Source: CAZTAO01 sp964611645 (lineage in GTDB: Bacteria > Armatimonadota > UBA5829). From it: a DNA stretch of 64,000 nt. Where the stretch lies: NCBI GenBank assembly GCA_964611645.1, contig CAZTAO010000004.1:62001-126000 (forward strand), written 5' to 3'. Under the pieces are notes generated by a model. It did no database searches. It had not been told where the DNA came from and was given only the letters and a program-made list of their open reading frames with translations. The position numbers and the translations under genes were made by a program. The first letter of the stretch is position 1. Every line of letters begins with the position of its first letter. This document shows positions 50,471-58,746 of this stretch, in pieces.

Positions 50471-50641
50471 GTGCCCAGCCGGATCGCAGTCGTAGTTGCC
50501 GGGGTCATGATCGTGTTTGGGGTCACTAACCTGAAACAGGGAATCAAGGCCAGGAAGATCTCTGACATCGCGCTTGGGATTGTTCTTATACTGGGCGGCG
50601 CAGCGCTTGGTGCTGTGATGGTTTTGCGGATAGGAAGCTAG
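50471..50641 (+). CDS. Very small two-helix membrane protein in the pyr operon
   Basis: 56 residues, GTG start at 50471, preceded by GGGAAGGTAG. The protein is two hydrophobic helices (IAVVVAGVMIVFGVTN and IALGIVLILGGAALGAVMVL) joined by a basic turn (LKQGIKARKIS). The stop TAG at 50639-50641 touches the ATG of the next gene. Its position between two paralogous membrane proteins and the tight packing make it very likely real. Function unknown; it may be a subunit of the same membrane complex. Confidence 0.65.
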   Translation: MPSRIAVVVAGVMIVFGVTNLKQGIKARKISDIALGIVLILGGAALGAVMVLRIGS

Positions 50642-51175
50642 ATGGCTGTTGTACTGAAAACAAGTATGCCTCCGGAGGCGTGCATTAAGCGGCTGCGGCG
50701 AGTGACGGATACGGTTGAAGGGAATGGAATCGACTATAGCAGAGACATCGTGATGAAAATCCACAAGAGCGGGTTCAATCTCTGGAGAGCCTTTGGATCC
50801 GCTATGCCAAGCAAGCTAGACTTATGTTCGCCGGTGTTCAAAGCGAGGCTGACTGAGGACGGACGCGGCGGGACAGTGATATCCGGAGGGTTCGGAATGC
50901 GCCCGCTTGGGATGTTCCTGCTCTCTCCAGTTGTCCTTCTGCTGGGCATCCTTGTGACGCTGGCAATAGCAACTCACTCGACTTTTGCCGGATTTATGAG
51001 AGACATGGAACTTGGCGGCTGGAAGGGGTTGTACGTCATCGCCGCCGTGGCTGGAGCCATTGTCTGGGCCTGGTTTGGGTGGCGGACAGACAAGGCAAGC
51101 CTGATTGAGTTTCTGGAAGAATATTTGAAGGCGGAGCTGGTGGGCGAAAAGCAGATTCCTCGTTCCTCGGAATGA
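50642..51175 (+). CDS. Small two-helix membrane protein in the pyr operon (paralog B)
   Basis: 177 residues. Soluble N-terminal part (VVLKTSMPPEACIKRLRRVT) similar to paralog A, membrane helices at ~100-120 (GMFLLSPVVLLLGILVTLAI) and ~130-150 (LYVIAAVAGAIVWAWFGW), and a tail. The last eight codons (K-Q-I-P-R-S-S-E, stop) are formed by the dispersed repeat at 51151-51177, so the original C-terminus has been replaced or extended. No family recognised. Confidence 0.72.
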   Translation: MAVVLKTSMPPEACIKRLRRVTDTVEGNGIDYSRDIVMKIHKSGFNLWRAFGSAMPSKLDLCSPVFKARLTEDGRGGTVISGGFGMRPLGMFLLSPVVLLLGILVTLAIATHSTFAGFMRDMELGGWKGLYVIAAVAGAIVWAWFGWRTDKASLIEFLEEYLKAELVGEKQIPRSSE

Positions 51176-51177
51176 CA
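51151..51177. repeat. GATTCCTCGttcCTCGGAATGAC repeat
   Basis: AGATTCCTCGTTCCTCGGAA, a common dispersed intergenic repeat. Here it overlaps the end of paralog B and supplies its stop codon. Other members lie at 55940, 61085-61210 and 61511 in this window. Confidence 0.8.
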
Positions 51178-51200
51178 TTGACGGACGACCGATGACCCAG

Positions 51201-51234
51201 GACTGTTGACTGTCGACTGTAGACTGATGACTCG
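51201..51234. repeat. GACTGTTGACTGTCGACTGT array
   Basis: ACTGTTGACTGTCGACTGTA and flank, third member of the family at 48319 and 48751. It separates the membrane-protein trio from carB, just ahead of the carB ribosome site. Confidence 0.75.
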
Positions 51235-51252
51235 AAAACGAAAGAGAGACAC

Positions 51253-54200
51253 ATGCCGAAGAGAGATGATCTGAAGAAGGTAATGGTGATTGGGTCCGGG
51301 CCTATTGTTATTGGGCAGGCGGCGGAGTTTGACTATGCGGGAACCCAGGCGTGCAAGGCGCTTCGGGAAGAGGGCATATCCGTGGTGCTGGTCAACTCCA
51401 ACCCCGCGACCATTATGACCGACACCGAGACCGCCGACAAGGTCTATATCGAGCCTATTACCGTGGAGTTTGTCTCCAGGATCATCGAGCGGGAAAGGCC
51501 CGACGGCCTGCTGCCCACCCTCGGAGGCCAGACCGGGCTCAATATGGCTGTGGAATTGGCGAACGCGGGAGTGCTGGAGCAGTACAACGTCGAGCTTCTC
51601 GGAACCCCGTTGGAATCGATCATGAACGCGGAAGACCGGCTCTTTTTCAGATCGCTGATGAGAGATATCGGCGAGCCGGTCCCGGATAGCTGGATTGTCT
51701 ACAACCAGGACGATCTCAAGCAGATAATCGCCGAAAACCCGCCATTCCCTCTCATAGTCCGCCCGGCCTACACCCTCGGCGGCACCGGCGGAGGCGTGGC
51801 GCACAACCCGGAGGAACTGCTGGAGATCGGCTCGCGGGGCCTGAAGCTCTCCCTCAAGAGCCAGGTTATGATAGAGCGCAGCCTGATTGGGTGGAAAGAG
51901 ATCGAGTATGAAGTGATGCGGGACGCCAACGACACCTGCATCAACATCTGCTCCATGGAAAACCTCGACCCCATGGGCATCCACACCGGCGACTCCATCG
52001 TGGTCGCGCCCATCCAAACCCTCACCGACAAAGAATACCAGATGCTGCGGTCAGCCTCGCTCAAGATCATCCGCGCGCTGAAGATAGAGGGTGGGTGCAA
52101 CGTTCAGCTTGCCCTGAACCCCAAGAGCTTTGAATACTACGTGATCGAGGTCAACCCCAGGGTCAGCCGCTCCTCCGCGCTGGCCTCCAAAGCTACCGGC
52201 TATCCGATTGCGAGAGTTGCGGCGAAGATAGCCTCGGGGCTGCATCTGGACGAGATCCCCAACTCAGTCACCGGCAAGACCATGGCCGCCTTCGAGCCTA
52301 CCATCGACTATATCGTGGCAAAGATTCCGCGCTGGCCGTTCGACAAGTTCTACCTGGCGGACCGCACTGTCGGAACCCAGATGAAGGCTACCGGCGAAGT
52401 CATGTCCATCGACCGCACATTCGAGGCCGCGATTATGAAAGCGGCGCGGTCCCTGGAGATCGGCCTCAACGCCCTGCGCCTCAAGAACGCCGACGAGATC
52501 ACAATGGAGCAGATCGAACACGGCCTGCGGGTCGCCACCGATGAGCGCCTGTTCCTCATCGCCGAAGCCTTCCGGCGGGGGATGACGGTGGAGCAGATCG
52601 CGGGAATGTCCAACGTCGACCCGTGGTTCCTGCGAAAGATTCGCAACATCACCGACCTGGAAAAGGAGCTCACCGAGAAGTCCGACCTGATTCGGGGCCT
52701 CTCTTCGGGCCTGATAGCTCCCGACGCCCTGCAGCTTTTCAGCCGGGCCAAAGAAATGCGCTTCCCGAACAAGTTCATCGCTGCTCTCACCGGAGCCTCC
52801 GAGACCCAGCTTCGGTGGATCGAGAAGAAGCTCAAGATGCTGCCGGCATTCAAGATGGTCGACACCTGCGCGGCGGAGTTCGAGGCCGAGACCCCATACT
52901 TCTACTCCTGCTTCGAGCGCGAGGACGAGACCGGGTGCTCAGGCGATAGCTTCGACGCGGCGGTCTGCAAGAGCGGCAAGCGCAAGGCGATAGTCATCGG
53001 CTCCGGCCCGATCCGCATAGGCCAGGGGGTGGAGTTCGACTACTGCAGCGTCCACTCCGCGTGGGCCTTGCGGGACGCGGGCTATGAGTCCATCATCATA
53101 AACAACAACCCGGAGACTGTCTCAACAGACTTCGACACCTCCGACCGCCTCTACTTCGAGCCTCTAACGGTCGAGGACGTGATGAATGTCATCGAATATG
53201 AGCAGCCGGACGGGGTGATTTTGCAGTTCGGCGGCCAGACCGCCATCAACCTAGCCAAACCGCTCAACCTGCTCGGCGTTCCAATATTCGGCAGCGATTT
53301 CAAGTCCATCGACATAGCCGAGGACCGCGATAAGTTCGAGCGAATCCTCAACGAACTCGGCATTCCCAAGCCTCCCGGGCGAGCGGTGCACGGCGTCGAA
53401 GCGGCTCTTGAAGTAGCCCGTGAGATCGGCTTCCCGGTGCTGGTCCGACCCAGCTACGTGCTCGGCGGGCGCGCGATGGAAATTGTCTTCACCGAGGACG
53501 AACTCGCCACATATATGAAGCACGCGGTAGACATCAGCCCCGACCCCGACGCCCCGATCCTTGTGGATAGATACGTGATGGGCAAAGAGGTCGAGGTGGA
53601 TGTGATCTCCGATGGGGTGGACTGCCTCATCCCCGGCATTATGGAGCATATCGAGCGGGCGGGGGTCCACTCCGGCGACAGCATGGCCGTCTGCCCTCCG
53701 CAGACCCTCAGCCAGGACATCATCGACCAGATCATCTCCCACGCCATCAAGCTCGCCAAGGCGCTGGAAGTGCGCGGGCTGATGAACATCCAGTTCGTGC
53801 TGGATGACGACGAGGTGCAGGTGATAGAGGTCAACCCCAGAGCCAGCCGCACCGTGCCTTACCTCTCCAAGATAACCGGCATTCCGATGGTTCAGGTGGC
53901 TACAAATGTTGTCCTTGGCAAGACGCTCAAGTCCCAGGGCTACTCTACCGGCCTCTACAAACAGCAGCCAAGCCTGGCGGTCAAGGCGCCGGTGTTCAGT
54001 TTCTCCAAGCTCACCGAGGTGGATGTCTCCCTCGGACCTGAAATGAAGTCCACCGGCGAGATTATGGGAATAGACCGCGACTTCTCCCGCGCGCTCTACA
54101 AGGCAATGGTTGCAAGCAACCTCGACGTGCCCGTTGGTGGGCGGATGATAGCCACAATCGCCGACCAGGACAAGCTCGAGGCCGTCCCGATCATCAGGGA

Positions 54201-54546
54201 GTTCGTGGACATCGGCTACGAGGTCTACGCCACCGAGGGCACGGCCATGTTCCTGGCTTCCAAGGGGGTTCCCACAACCCAGGTAGGCAAGATCATCGAC
54301 ACCGAGTCGCTCAACATGATGCAGCTCATCGTGGAGAACAAGGTCAATTTGCTCATAAACACCGCCAGCAAAGACAAAAAGATAGAGCAGGAAGCCGCAG
54401 TAATAAGAAAAGCCAGCGTCCAAAGAGGCATCCCCTGCCTCACAAGCCTCGACACCGCCAAAGCCCTCCTCACAGCTCTGCGCTCCAAACAAAGAGGCGA
54501 AAAGCCGGAATGTCTGCCAATTGATGAGTACTTGAGCGGGGTCTAG
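51253..54546 (+). CDS. carB: Carbamoyl-phosphate synthase large subunit
   Basis: 1097 residues, full length. Two homologous ATP-grasp halves: VMVIGSGPIVIGQAAEFDYA-GTQAC at the start and AIVIGSGPIRIGQGVEFDYC near residue 577, each followed by NSNPATIMTDT / NNNPETVSTDF; the allosteric MGS-like domain (MFLASKGVPTTQVGKI) is at the C-terminus. Makes carbamoyl phosphate from bicarbonate, ammonia and 2 ATP. Last pyr gene of the run, ~78 bp after paralog B. No clear terminator follows before the VapB-like gene. Confidence 0.97.
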   Translation: MPKRDDLKKVMVIGSGPIVIGQAAEFDYAGTQACKALREEGISVVLVNSNPATIMTDTETADKVYIEPITVEFVSRIIERERPDGLLPTLGGQTGLNMAVELANAGVLEQYNVELLGTPLESIMNAEDRLFFRSLMRDIGEPVPDSWIVYNQDDLKQIIAENPPFPLIVRPAYTLGGTGGGVAHNPEELLEIGSRGLKLSLKSQVMIERSLIGWKEIEYEVMRDANDTCINICSMENLDPMGIHTGDSIVVAPIQTLTDKEYQMLRSASLKIIRALKIEGGCNVQLALNPKSFEYYVIEVNPRVSRSSALASKATGYPIARVAAKIASGLHLDEIPNSVTGKTMAAFEPTIDYIVAKIPRWPFDKFYLADRTVGTQMKATGEVMSIDRTFEAAIMKAARSLEIGLNALRLKNADEITMEQIEHGLRVATDERLFLIAEAFRRGMTVEQIAGMSNVDPWFLRKIRNITDLEKELTEKSDLIRGLSSGLIAPDALQLFSRAKEMRFPNKFIAALTGASETQLRWIEKKLKMLPAFKMVDTCAAEFEAETPYFYSCFEREDETGCSGDSFDAAVCKSGKRKAIVIGSGPIRIGQGVEFDYCSVHSAWALRDAGYESIIINNNPETVSTDFDTSDRLYFEPLTVEDVMNVIEYEQPDGVILQFGGQTAINLAKPLNLLGVPIFGSDFKSIDIAEDRDKFERILNELGIPKPPGRAVHGVEAALEVAREIGFPVLVRPSYVLGGRAMEIVFTEDELATYMKHAVDISPDPDAPILVDRYVMGKEVEVDVISDGVDCLIPGIMEHIERAGVHSGDSMAVCPPQTLSQDIIDQIISHAIKLAKALEVRGLMNIQFVLDDDEVQVIEVNPRASRTVPYLSKITGIPMVQVATNVVLGKTLKSQGYSTGLYKQQPSLAVKAPVFSFSKLTEVDVSLGPEMKSTGEIMGIDRDFSRALYKAMVASNLDVPVGGRMIATIADQDKLEAVPIIREFVDIGYEVYATEGTAMFLASKGVPTTQVGKIIDTESLNMMQLIVENKVNLLINTASKDKKIEQEAAVIRKASVQRGIPCLTSLDTAKALLTALRSKQRGEKPECLPIDEYLSGV

Positions 54547-54564
54547 CAAAAGCACCATACAGTC

Positions 54565-54595
54565 GTATACACATTGTGGTATACTGTAATACACA
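54565..54595 (+). promoter_or_regulatory. Palindromic operator/-10 region of the VapBC-like pair
   Basis: Two GTATAC palindromes at 54565-54570 and 54579-54584 are 14 bp apart, with a further GTAATACAC at 54586. The second includes a good -10 (TATACT, 54580-54585); the -35 is poor. A promoter overlapping palindromes is the usual setting for self-repressed toxin-antitoxin genes. Confidence 0.5.
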
Positions 54596-54616
54596 AAGCA
54601 TTCGAGGTATATGTGT

Positions 54617-54826
54617 ATGCGAACCAACGTAGATATAGACGATGTGCTGCTGAGTAAGGCGCTGCGTGTCACAGGGCTGAAGACCAAGAAAGACGTATTG
54701 AACGAGGGACTCCGCAGAATAGTGCGTCACTCTGAGCAGGTGGAGGCCCTCGATGCGCTTTGGGGCTTGTCCGAGTGGGAAGGTGATCTCAAGGCCCTCC
54801 GCCGGAACAGGGTACTGCCGGAATGA
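54617..54826 (+). CDS. VapB-like antitoxin
   Basis: 69 residues from the ATG at 54617 (MRTNVDIDDVLLSKALRVTG); the ATG at 54611 two codons earlier is possible. The N-terminal ribbon-helix-helix (TNVDIDDVLLSKALR, KTKKDVLNEGLRRIVR) is the VapB type-II antitoxin DNA-binding domain and the C-terminal WEGDLKALRRNR should bind the toxin. GAGGT lies upstream. The stop overlaps the toxin start by 4 bp (ATGA). Confidence 0.87.
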   Translation: MRTNVDIDDVLLSKALRVTGLKTKKDVLNEGLRRIVRHSEQVEALDALWGLSEWEGDLKALRRNRVLPE

Positions 54827-55218
54827 TTCTTGTGGATTCATCCGTTCTGATCGATTGGCTGCGCGGCAGACGGACTCAGGAAACCGAATTGCTCAGGACC
54901 GAGCGAGAGCAGGAGAGCATCGCGGTAGCAGACTTGTGCCTCTTTGAGGTCCTGCAGGGGCTGCGAGACCCGATTGCCTTCTCAGAAGCACACAGTCTGC
55001 TTACACGGTATCCAATCACTTTGGTTGACGTCGGCGGCGAATCGGTAGCTGTGGCTGCGGCCCAGAATGCGCTTATGCTGCGCAGCAAAGGCATCCAGCC
55101 GACAGCAATAGACTGTCTTCTGGCTACTTTTTGTATAATGCGGGGAGCAGAGTTTCTGACGTCTGACAAAGATTTCAACGCCTTCGAGCAGCACCTGGGA
55201 CTGAAGTTGGTCCGCTGA
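54823..55218 (+). CDS. VapC-like PIN-domain ribonuclease toxin
   Basis: 131 residues. PIN-domain acidic residues: Asp5 in MILVDSSVLIDWLRG, Glu in CLFEVLQGLRD, Asp in TAIDCLLATFCI and Asp in FLTSDKDFNAFEQH. Such toxins cut tRNA or rRNA when the antitoxin is degraded. Translationally coupled to the VapB-like gene. Only 32 bp separate its end from an inverted-repeat element, so the pair may have arrived with it. Confidence 0.92.
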   Translation: MILVDSSVLIDWLRGRRTQETELLRTEREQESIAVADLCLFEVLQGLRDPIAFSEAHSLLTRYPITLVDVGGESVAVAAAQNALMLRSKGIQPTAIDCLLATFCIMRGAEFLTSDKDFNAFEQHLGLKLVR

Positions 55219-55250
55219 TACACGCGTCCGGCAGGTCCCGCCCTCTTTGG

Positions 55251-55403
55251 TTTCTTCGGCAGCAGTCAATCCTGAACAACCCTTCAATGACCACGAACGT
55301 CGCCGCCGAAGCCTCCGGAAGCACACGGTTGACGATAGGGGCTTCGGCAGCGAGATTGTGCGAGACTGAGAAGAATGTCTGTAACTGACTGCTGCCGAAG
55401 AAA
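55251..55403. mobile_element. 153-bp element with perfect 18-bp terminal inverted repeats
   Basis: TTTCTTCGGCAGCAGTCA (55251-55268) and its exact complement at 55386-55403. Inside is a second inverted pair (GCCGAAGCC and GGCTTCGGC, near 55300 and 55340). No ORF. Size and structure are those of a MITE or foldback element. It directly abuts the broken oxidoreductase gene. Confidence 0.7.
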
Positions 55404-55864
55404 CTGTTGACCGACCCAATTCCCTAGGCAGCAACTGCAAGCGCATCCTCGCCACCTCGTACCGCCCCACTTGGAGCAAGTTCCAGGGCAAACCCAACAC
55501 CGAGGCGATCATTGAGATGGAGAACGGGGTAACCATCAACTACAACGCCACCTGGGCCGCCAGAGGCCGGTTCACAAGCTGGGACGGCAACATCACCCTC
55601 ACCGGCAACAAAGGCTGCCTCACCCTGGACAACAAAGACCAGATCCGCCTCCACAACCCCGACACCCCCGATGGCGAACTACTGGAAAAAGTAACAATGA
55701 CCCACCTCGAACTAGACTACGCCCTACACCACATGACCACCCTCATAGAAAACGGCGGCGAACCTGAGACCACAGTAGAAGACAACTACCACAGCTACGC
55801 CATGGTCTGCGCGGGGGAGGAGTCGGTGAAGACGGGAGGGTTTGCGGTACCGGCGAAGTTGTAA
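55404..55864 (+). pseudogene. 3' remnant of a Gfo/Idh/MocA-family oxidoreductase
   Basis: In frame from about 55385 to the TAATAA at 55862. The sequence SYRPTWSKFQGKPNTEAIIE, NGVTINYNATWAARGRFTSW, GNKGCLTLDNKDQIRL and GGEPETTVEDNYHSYAMV matches the C-terminal sheet and last helix of Gfo/Idh/MocA dehydrogenases. The N-terminal NAD-binding half (about 200 residues) is missing: its place is taken by the inverted-repeat element and, beyond it, vapC. A possible internal start at 55517 would give 115 residues without a cofactor site, so I call it a pseudogene. Confidence 0.78.
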
Positions 55865-55869
55865 TAAAG

Positions 55870-55970
55870 CACGGCCCCGCATTCCCCCTCCCGCCAGGAG
55901 GGGGCTAGGGGGCGGTTCCTTCGAAAATCGCGGCTGCTGTCATTCCGAGGAACGAGGAATCTGCTGTTCG
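55870..55970. repeat. CCCCCTCCCGCCAGGAGGGGG and TCATTCCGAGGAACGAGG repeats
   Basis: A CCCCTCCCGCCAGGAGGGG palindrome (from ~55885) is followed by TCATTCCGAGGAACGAGGAA at 55940, inverted relative to the member at 51151. Together they fill the gap before the EVE-domain gene (55865-56091). Confidence 0.7.
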
Positions 55971-56091
55971 CCCCAGCCATCCACCCAATCCCAAAGAATG
56001 CAAAAGCTCAGCTTGACCCCAGCTTGCCCTGGTGCTACAATTCACGCAGAGCATAAGCGTCAACGCAGAGCGAAACCGACGGAGGGTCCAC

Positions 56092-57240
56092 TTGGACTAT
56101 TGGCTCGACCTGTTCACCGGCACGACTTGGAAGGAGTTCCGACAATCCGGCTCGCGTGTCTCAGGCTTCAGGCCCCGAATGCGCAACGCTTCGTCTCGAG
56201 TCAAACCGGGTGACGTCTTCCTGTGCTACCTTACAGGGGTGTCGCGTTGGGTGGGAGCGCTGGAGGTGGTCGGCCCCTCGGACAGCAAAGAGGTGATATG
56301 GGGAGGCGAAGAGTTCCCTGTCCGCTTCGAGGTCAAACCCTTCGTCCAGTTGGAGCCGGAGCACGGCATTCCGATGGAAGATTTCAACGGCAAGCTCGAT
56401 TTCTTCCGCGGCCCCCAAGACAGAGGCAAGTTCAAAGGCTTCATCAGGATGTCTCCCAACAAGTTCGTTCGCGAATCCGACGGCGAACTTATCCTCAATA
56501 TGCTCATGGAAACCGAGCAGAACCCGATTGCCCGGCCTGTGGACCAGAAGAAACTAGACCGCAAGCCCACCTACAGAGTAACCACCCCGAAGAAACCCGG
56601 CCCCAAGAAGGCGGCTCCGAAGACCCCGCAGGCGGAACTCAAACTCGAAAGAGTCACTATCCCGCCTCCCAATGACTCGGAAGCCTGTGAAGACGCTGCG
56701 ACCTCCACCAGGCATACCGAAATGCAGTATCTCTTGCTTGAACTAGGCGCGGAGATGGGGCTGGACGTGTGGGTTGCGCGTAACGACCGGCGCAAGGAGT
56801 GGAACGGGAAGACGCTGGGCGAAATGCCGCGCCTGCTGGAAGAAATCCCGACCCAGTTCAACGACAAGACCAACCGCACCATTGAGATGATTGATGTCCT
56901 CTGGCTCAGCGGACACTCCATAGCCGCAGCGTTTGAGATAGAATGCACCACTTCGATCTACTCGGGTCTTCTACGAATGAGCGACCTGCTAGCCCTCCAA
57001 CCCAACCTGAACATCAGGCTCTACCTGGTCGCGCCGGAGGTGCGGCGGAACAAGGTTCAGTCTGAGCTACTGAGGCCGACTTTCATCATGAGGAAGCCCC
57101 CTCTGGGTGAGGTCTGTGGGTTCCTGGGCATGAACGCGCTAGCAGAGAGAATTACAACCCTAAACGAAATGGGCATCGCTGGCTCAATGAAAACCGATTT
57201 TCTGGAGAAGTCGGCGGAGCATTTTGCCAAGAACGATTGA
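56092..57240 (+). CDS. EVE-domain / PD-(D/E)XK-like nuclease fusion
   Basis: 382 residues from the TTG at 56092 (GGAGGG 5-6 bp upstream), giving the family-typical start DYWLDLFTGTTWKEFRQSG. Residues ~1-140 are an EVE (PUA-like) domain: VSGFRPRMRN, VKPGDVFLCYLTGVSRWVGA, PVRFEVKPFVQLEPEHGIPM. EVE/YTH/ASCH folds can recognise modified bases. A basic linker (KKPGPKKAAPK) leads to a C-terminal nuclease-like domain: TRHTEMQYLLLELGAEMGLD, MIDVLWLSG, AAFEIECTTSIYSGLLRMSD; Asp of IDVL and Glu-x-Glu of FEIE fit the PD-(D/E)XK metal site. Likely a modification-dependent restriction-like protein; unproven. Confidence 0.78.
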   Translation: MDYWLDLFTGTTWKEFRQSGSRVSGFRPRMRNASSRVKPGDVFLCYLTGVSRWVGALEVVGPSDSKEVIWGGEEFPVRFEVKPFVQLEPEHGIPMEDFNGKLDFFRGPQDRGKFKGFIRMSPNKFVRESDGELILNMLMETEQNPIARPVDQKKLDRKPTYRVTTPKKPGPKKAAPKTPQAELKLERVTIPPPNDSEACEDAATSTRHTEMQYLLLELGAEMGLDVWVARNDRRKEWNGKTLGEMPRLLEEIPTQFNDKTNRTIEMIDVLWLSGHSIAAAFEIECTTSIYSGLLRMSDLLALQPNLNIRLYLVAPEVRRNKVQSELLRPTFIMRKPPLGEVCGFLGMNALAERITTLNEMGIAGSMKTDFLEKSAEHFAKND

Positions 57241-57325
57241 CAATTGCTCTGTGCTTCTCAGTTCTCGGTGTTTTCCGCATATAGATGCGGGCATCCAAAG
57301 CAAGCACATCCAGAGGACAACACCA

Positions 57326-58027
57326 ATGCTTCGATCCGGATTACCCAGTGCGTTGTTCGCGCTGGCTCGTATGGTTCGCCCCTATCCGCCCTCCATGGCT
57401 GAAGCAACAGAGATGATCCCCGATGCGACGGCGTTCTTTCCGGGAGGAAAGGGCCTGTGGACGAAAGAGGAGTCGGACGTCTTTCCATCCATACTCGTCC
57501 TGGGCCAGGATTTCGGCACGCATGATGAGCATCAGGACATGCTGAAAGGGAAAGCACGTGACCTGAACTGCTCGACTTGGCGGAACCTCATGTCGTTGTT
57601 TGACGAGGCAGGTATCGGACTCACTGACTGCTTCTTCTCCAATGTCTTCATGGGCGTACGGATAGCGAAGTCTTCGATGGGAAGGTGTCCCGGGTTCAGG
57701 GACAAGGGTTTCACGGAGAGGAATCTAGATTTCCTCAAGTTCCAGATCGAGACAATCAAACCCAGGATCATCATCACTCTGGGTCTCTACGCAGCCAGAA
57801 TGCTGGCTAATGTGTCACCCGACTGCTTGGGGGACTGGGGATCGGCAAAAAGGTTCAAAGACATCAGCGATGGCCTCAAAGAGGGCGTCACGATAGGGTC
57901 CGGAACTTACACCTGCGTTTGTCTGGTGCATCCTTGCATGCGGCACGCTAACTTGAAGCACCGACGCTATGGGAACCACGAAGGCCACAGCGCCGAACTC
58001 CGTATGCTTCGCGACGCAGTTGGCTAA
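57326..58027 (+). CDS. Uracil-DNA-glycosylase-like superfamily protein
   Basis: 233 residues from the ATG at 57326 (AGAGGA 8 bp upstream); the frame opens earlier but without family-like sequence. UDG-fold motifs: ILVLGQDFGTHDEHQ (first active-site loop), DCFFSNVFMGVRI, RCPGFRDKGFTERNLDFLKF, IKPRIIITLGLYAA and the second loop CLVHPCMRHANLKHRRYGNH-type (HPxxRxxN). No Cys cluster of family 4/5 UDGs is visible. It may be a glycosylase for modified or damaged bases. It follows the EVE-nuclease gene by 85 bp on the same strand. Confidence 0.8.
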   Translation: MLRSGLPSALFALARMVRPYPPSMAEATEMIPDATAFFPGGKGLWTKEESDVFPSILVLGQDFGTHDEHQDMLKGKARDLNCSTWRNLMSLFDEAGIGLTDCFFSNVFMGVRIAKSSMGRCPGFRDKGFTERNLDFLKFQIETIKPRIIITLGLYAARMLANVSPDCLGDWGSAKRFKDISDGLKEGVTIGSGTYTCVCLVHPCMRHANLKHRRYGNHEGHSAELRMLRDAVG

Positions 58028-58746
58028 CCAACCAAACGCCCATCCGTGTCATCCGAGCCATTTCGCGTAATCGGCGTTTCAGGCCCCATCCTGCCCATCA
58101 CCTAATCCATCAGATCCTGTTCAAGACAACTCCCTTCGCCCACGCTCTCTGCTCTCCGCTGCCCTCCCCCACAAAAAAACTCTCAACTATTTTCCAAAAA
58201 CTAGTGAACAAAACGCCCCCTCAATTGCCTTATTACATGGAGGCACTATTTTCTCGCCACAAAAAACAGGCCCGCGGGTTCGGGGTTGGCCACTCCGGAC
58301 CGGCAAATGGGACCATGGCGAAAAACAACAACTGAATATACAACTCTATATCACAACTTAGGCTACAGAAAGGCAGATTGTTCGACATCAGCCCTCCTTG
58401 CCCTGATCGCTGCCGACGGGCATCCAGAGCAAGGGGCAATCCACGCGTAAAGTGGAAACACCCCAAGGCGGGAATCCCGGGTCCCCCACCCAATCTCAAC
58501 ATAATCTACAGCGCATACCCCAGAGGACAATCTGTCTTTCAAAGCCGGCGAAACCAATAAACCACCCATCCAGACCCGAGCAACTAACCCACAAAGCCCA
58601 CCAGCCACCCAAAACCAACCCGATCCCGGGGCAGTCAACCCATGAATCCTCGAAAAAAGGGGCGTTCGCTGCAGTTGATAGCACGTAGGCTTAGCGCTGC
58701 ATTAGTTCTAGCTTGCCAGTATGCGCCCTCTCCCCCGATCCTCGTG
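58028..58746. other. Gene-free 719-bp stretch
   Basis: Begins with a CATCCGTGTCATCCGAGCCA-type repeat related to those near 32.7 kb, then an A/C-rich, G-poor plus strand (for example AACTAACCCACAAAGCCCAC near 58583) with a locally AT-rich part at 58180-58370. No ORF with a ribosome site or family-like sequence, no tRNA and no clear hairpin array were found on either strand. Confidence 0.5.

Noticed and set aside
53251..54687. 478-codon open frame on the minus strand
   Set aside because: It is antisense to carB, whose identity is certain; the translation has no family-like sequence and results from GC-rich codon bias.
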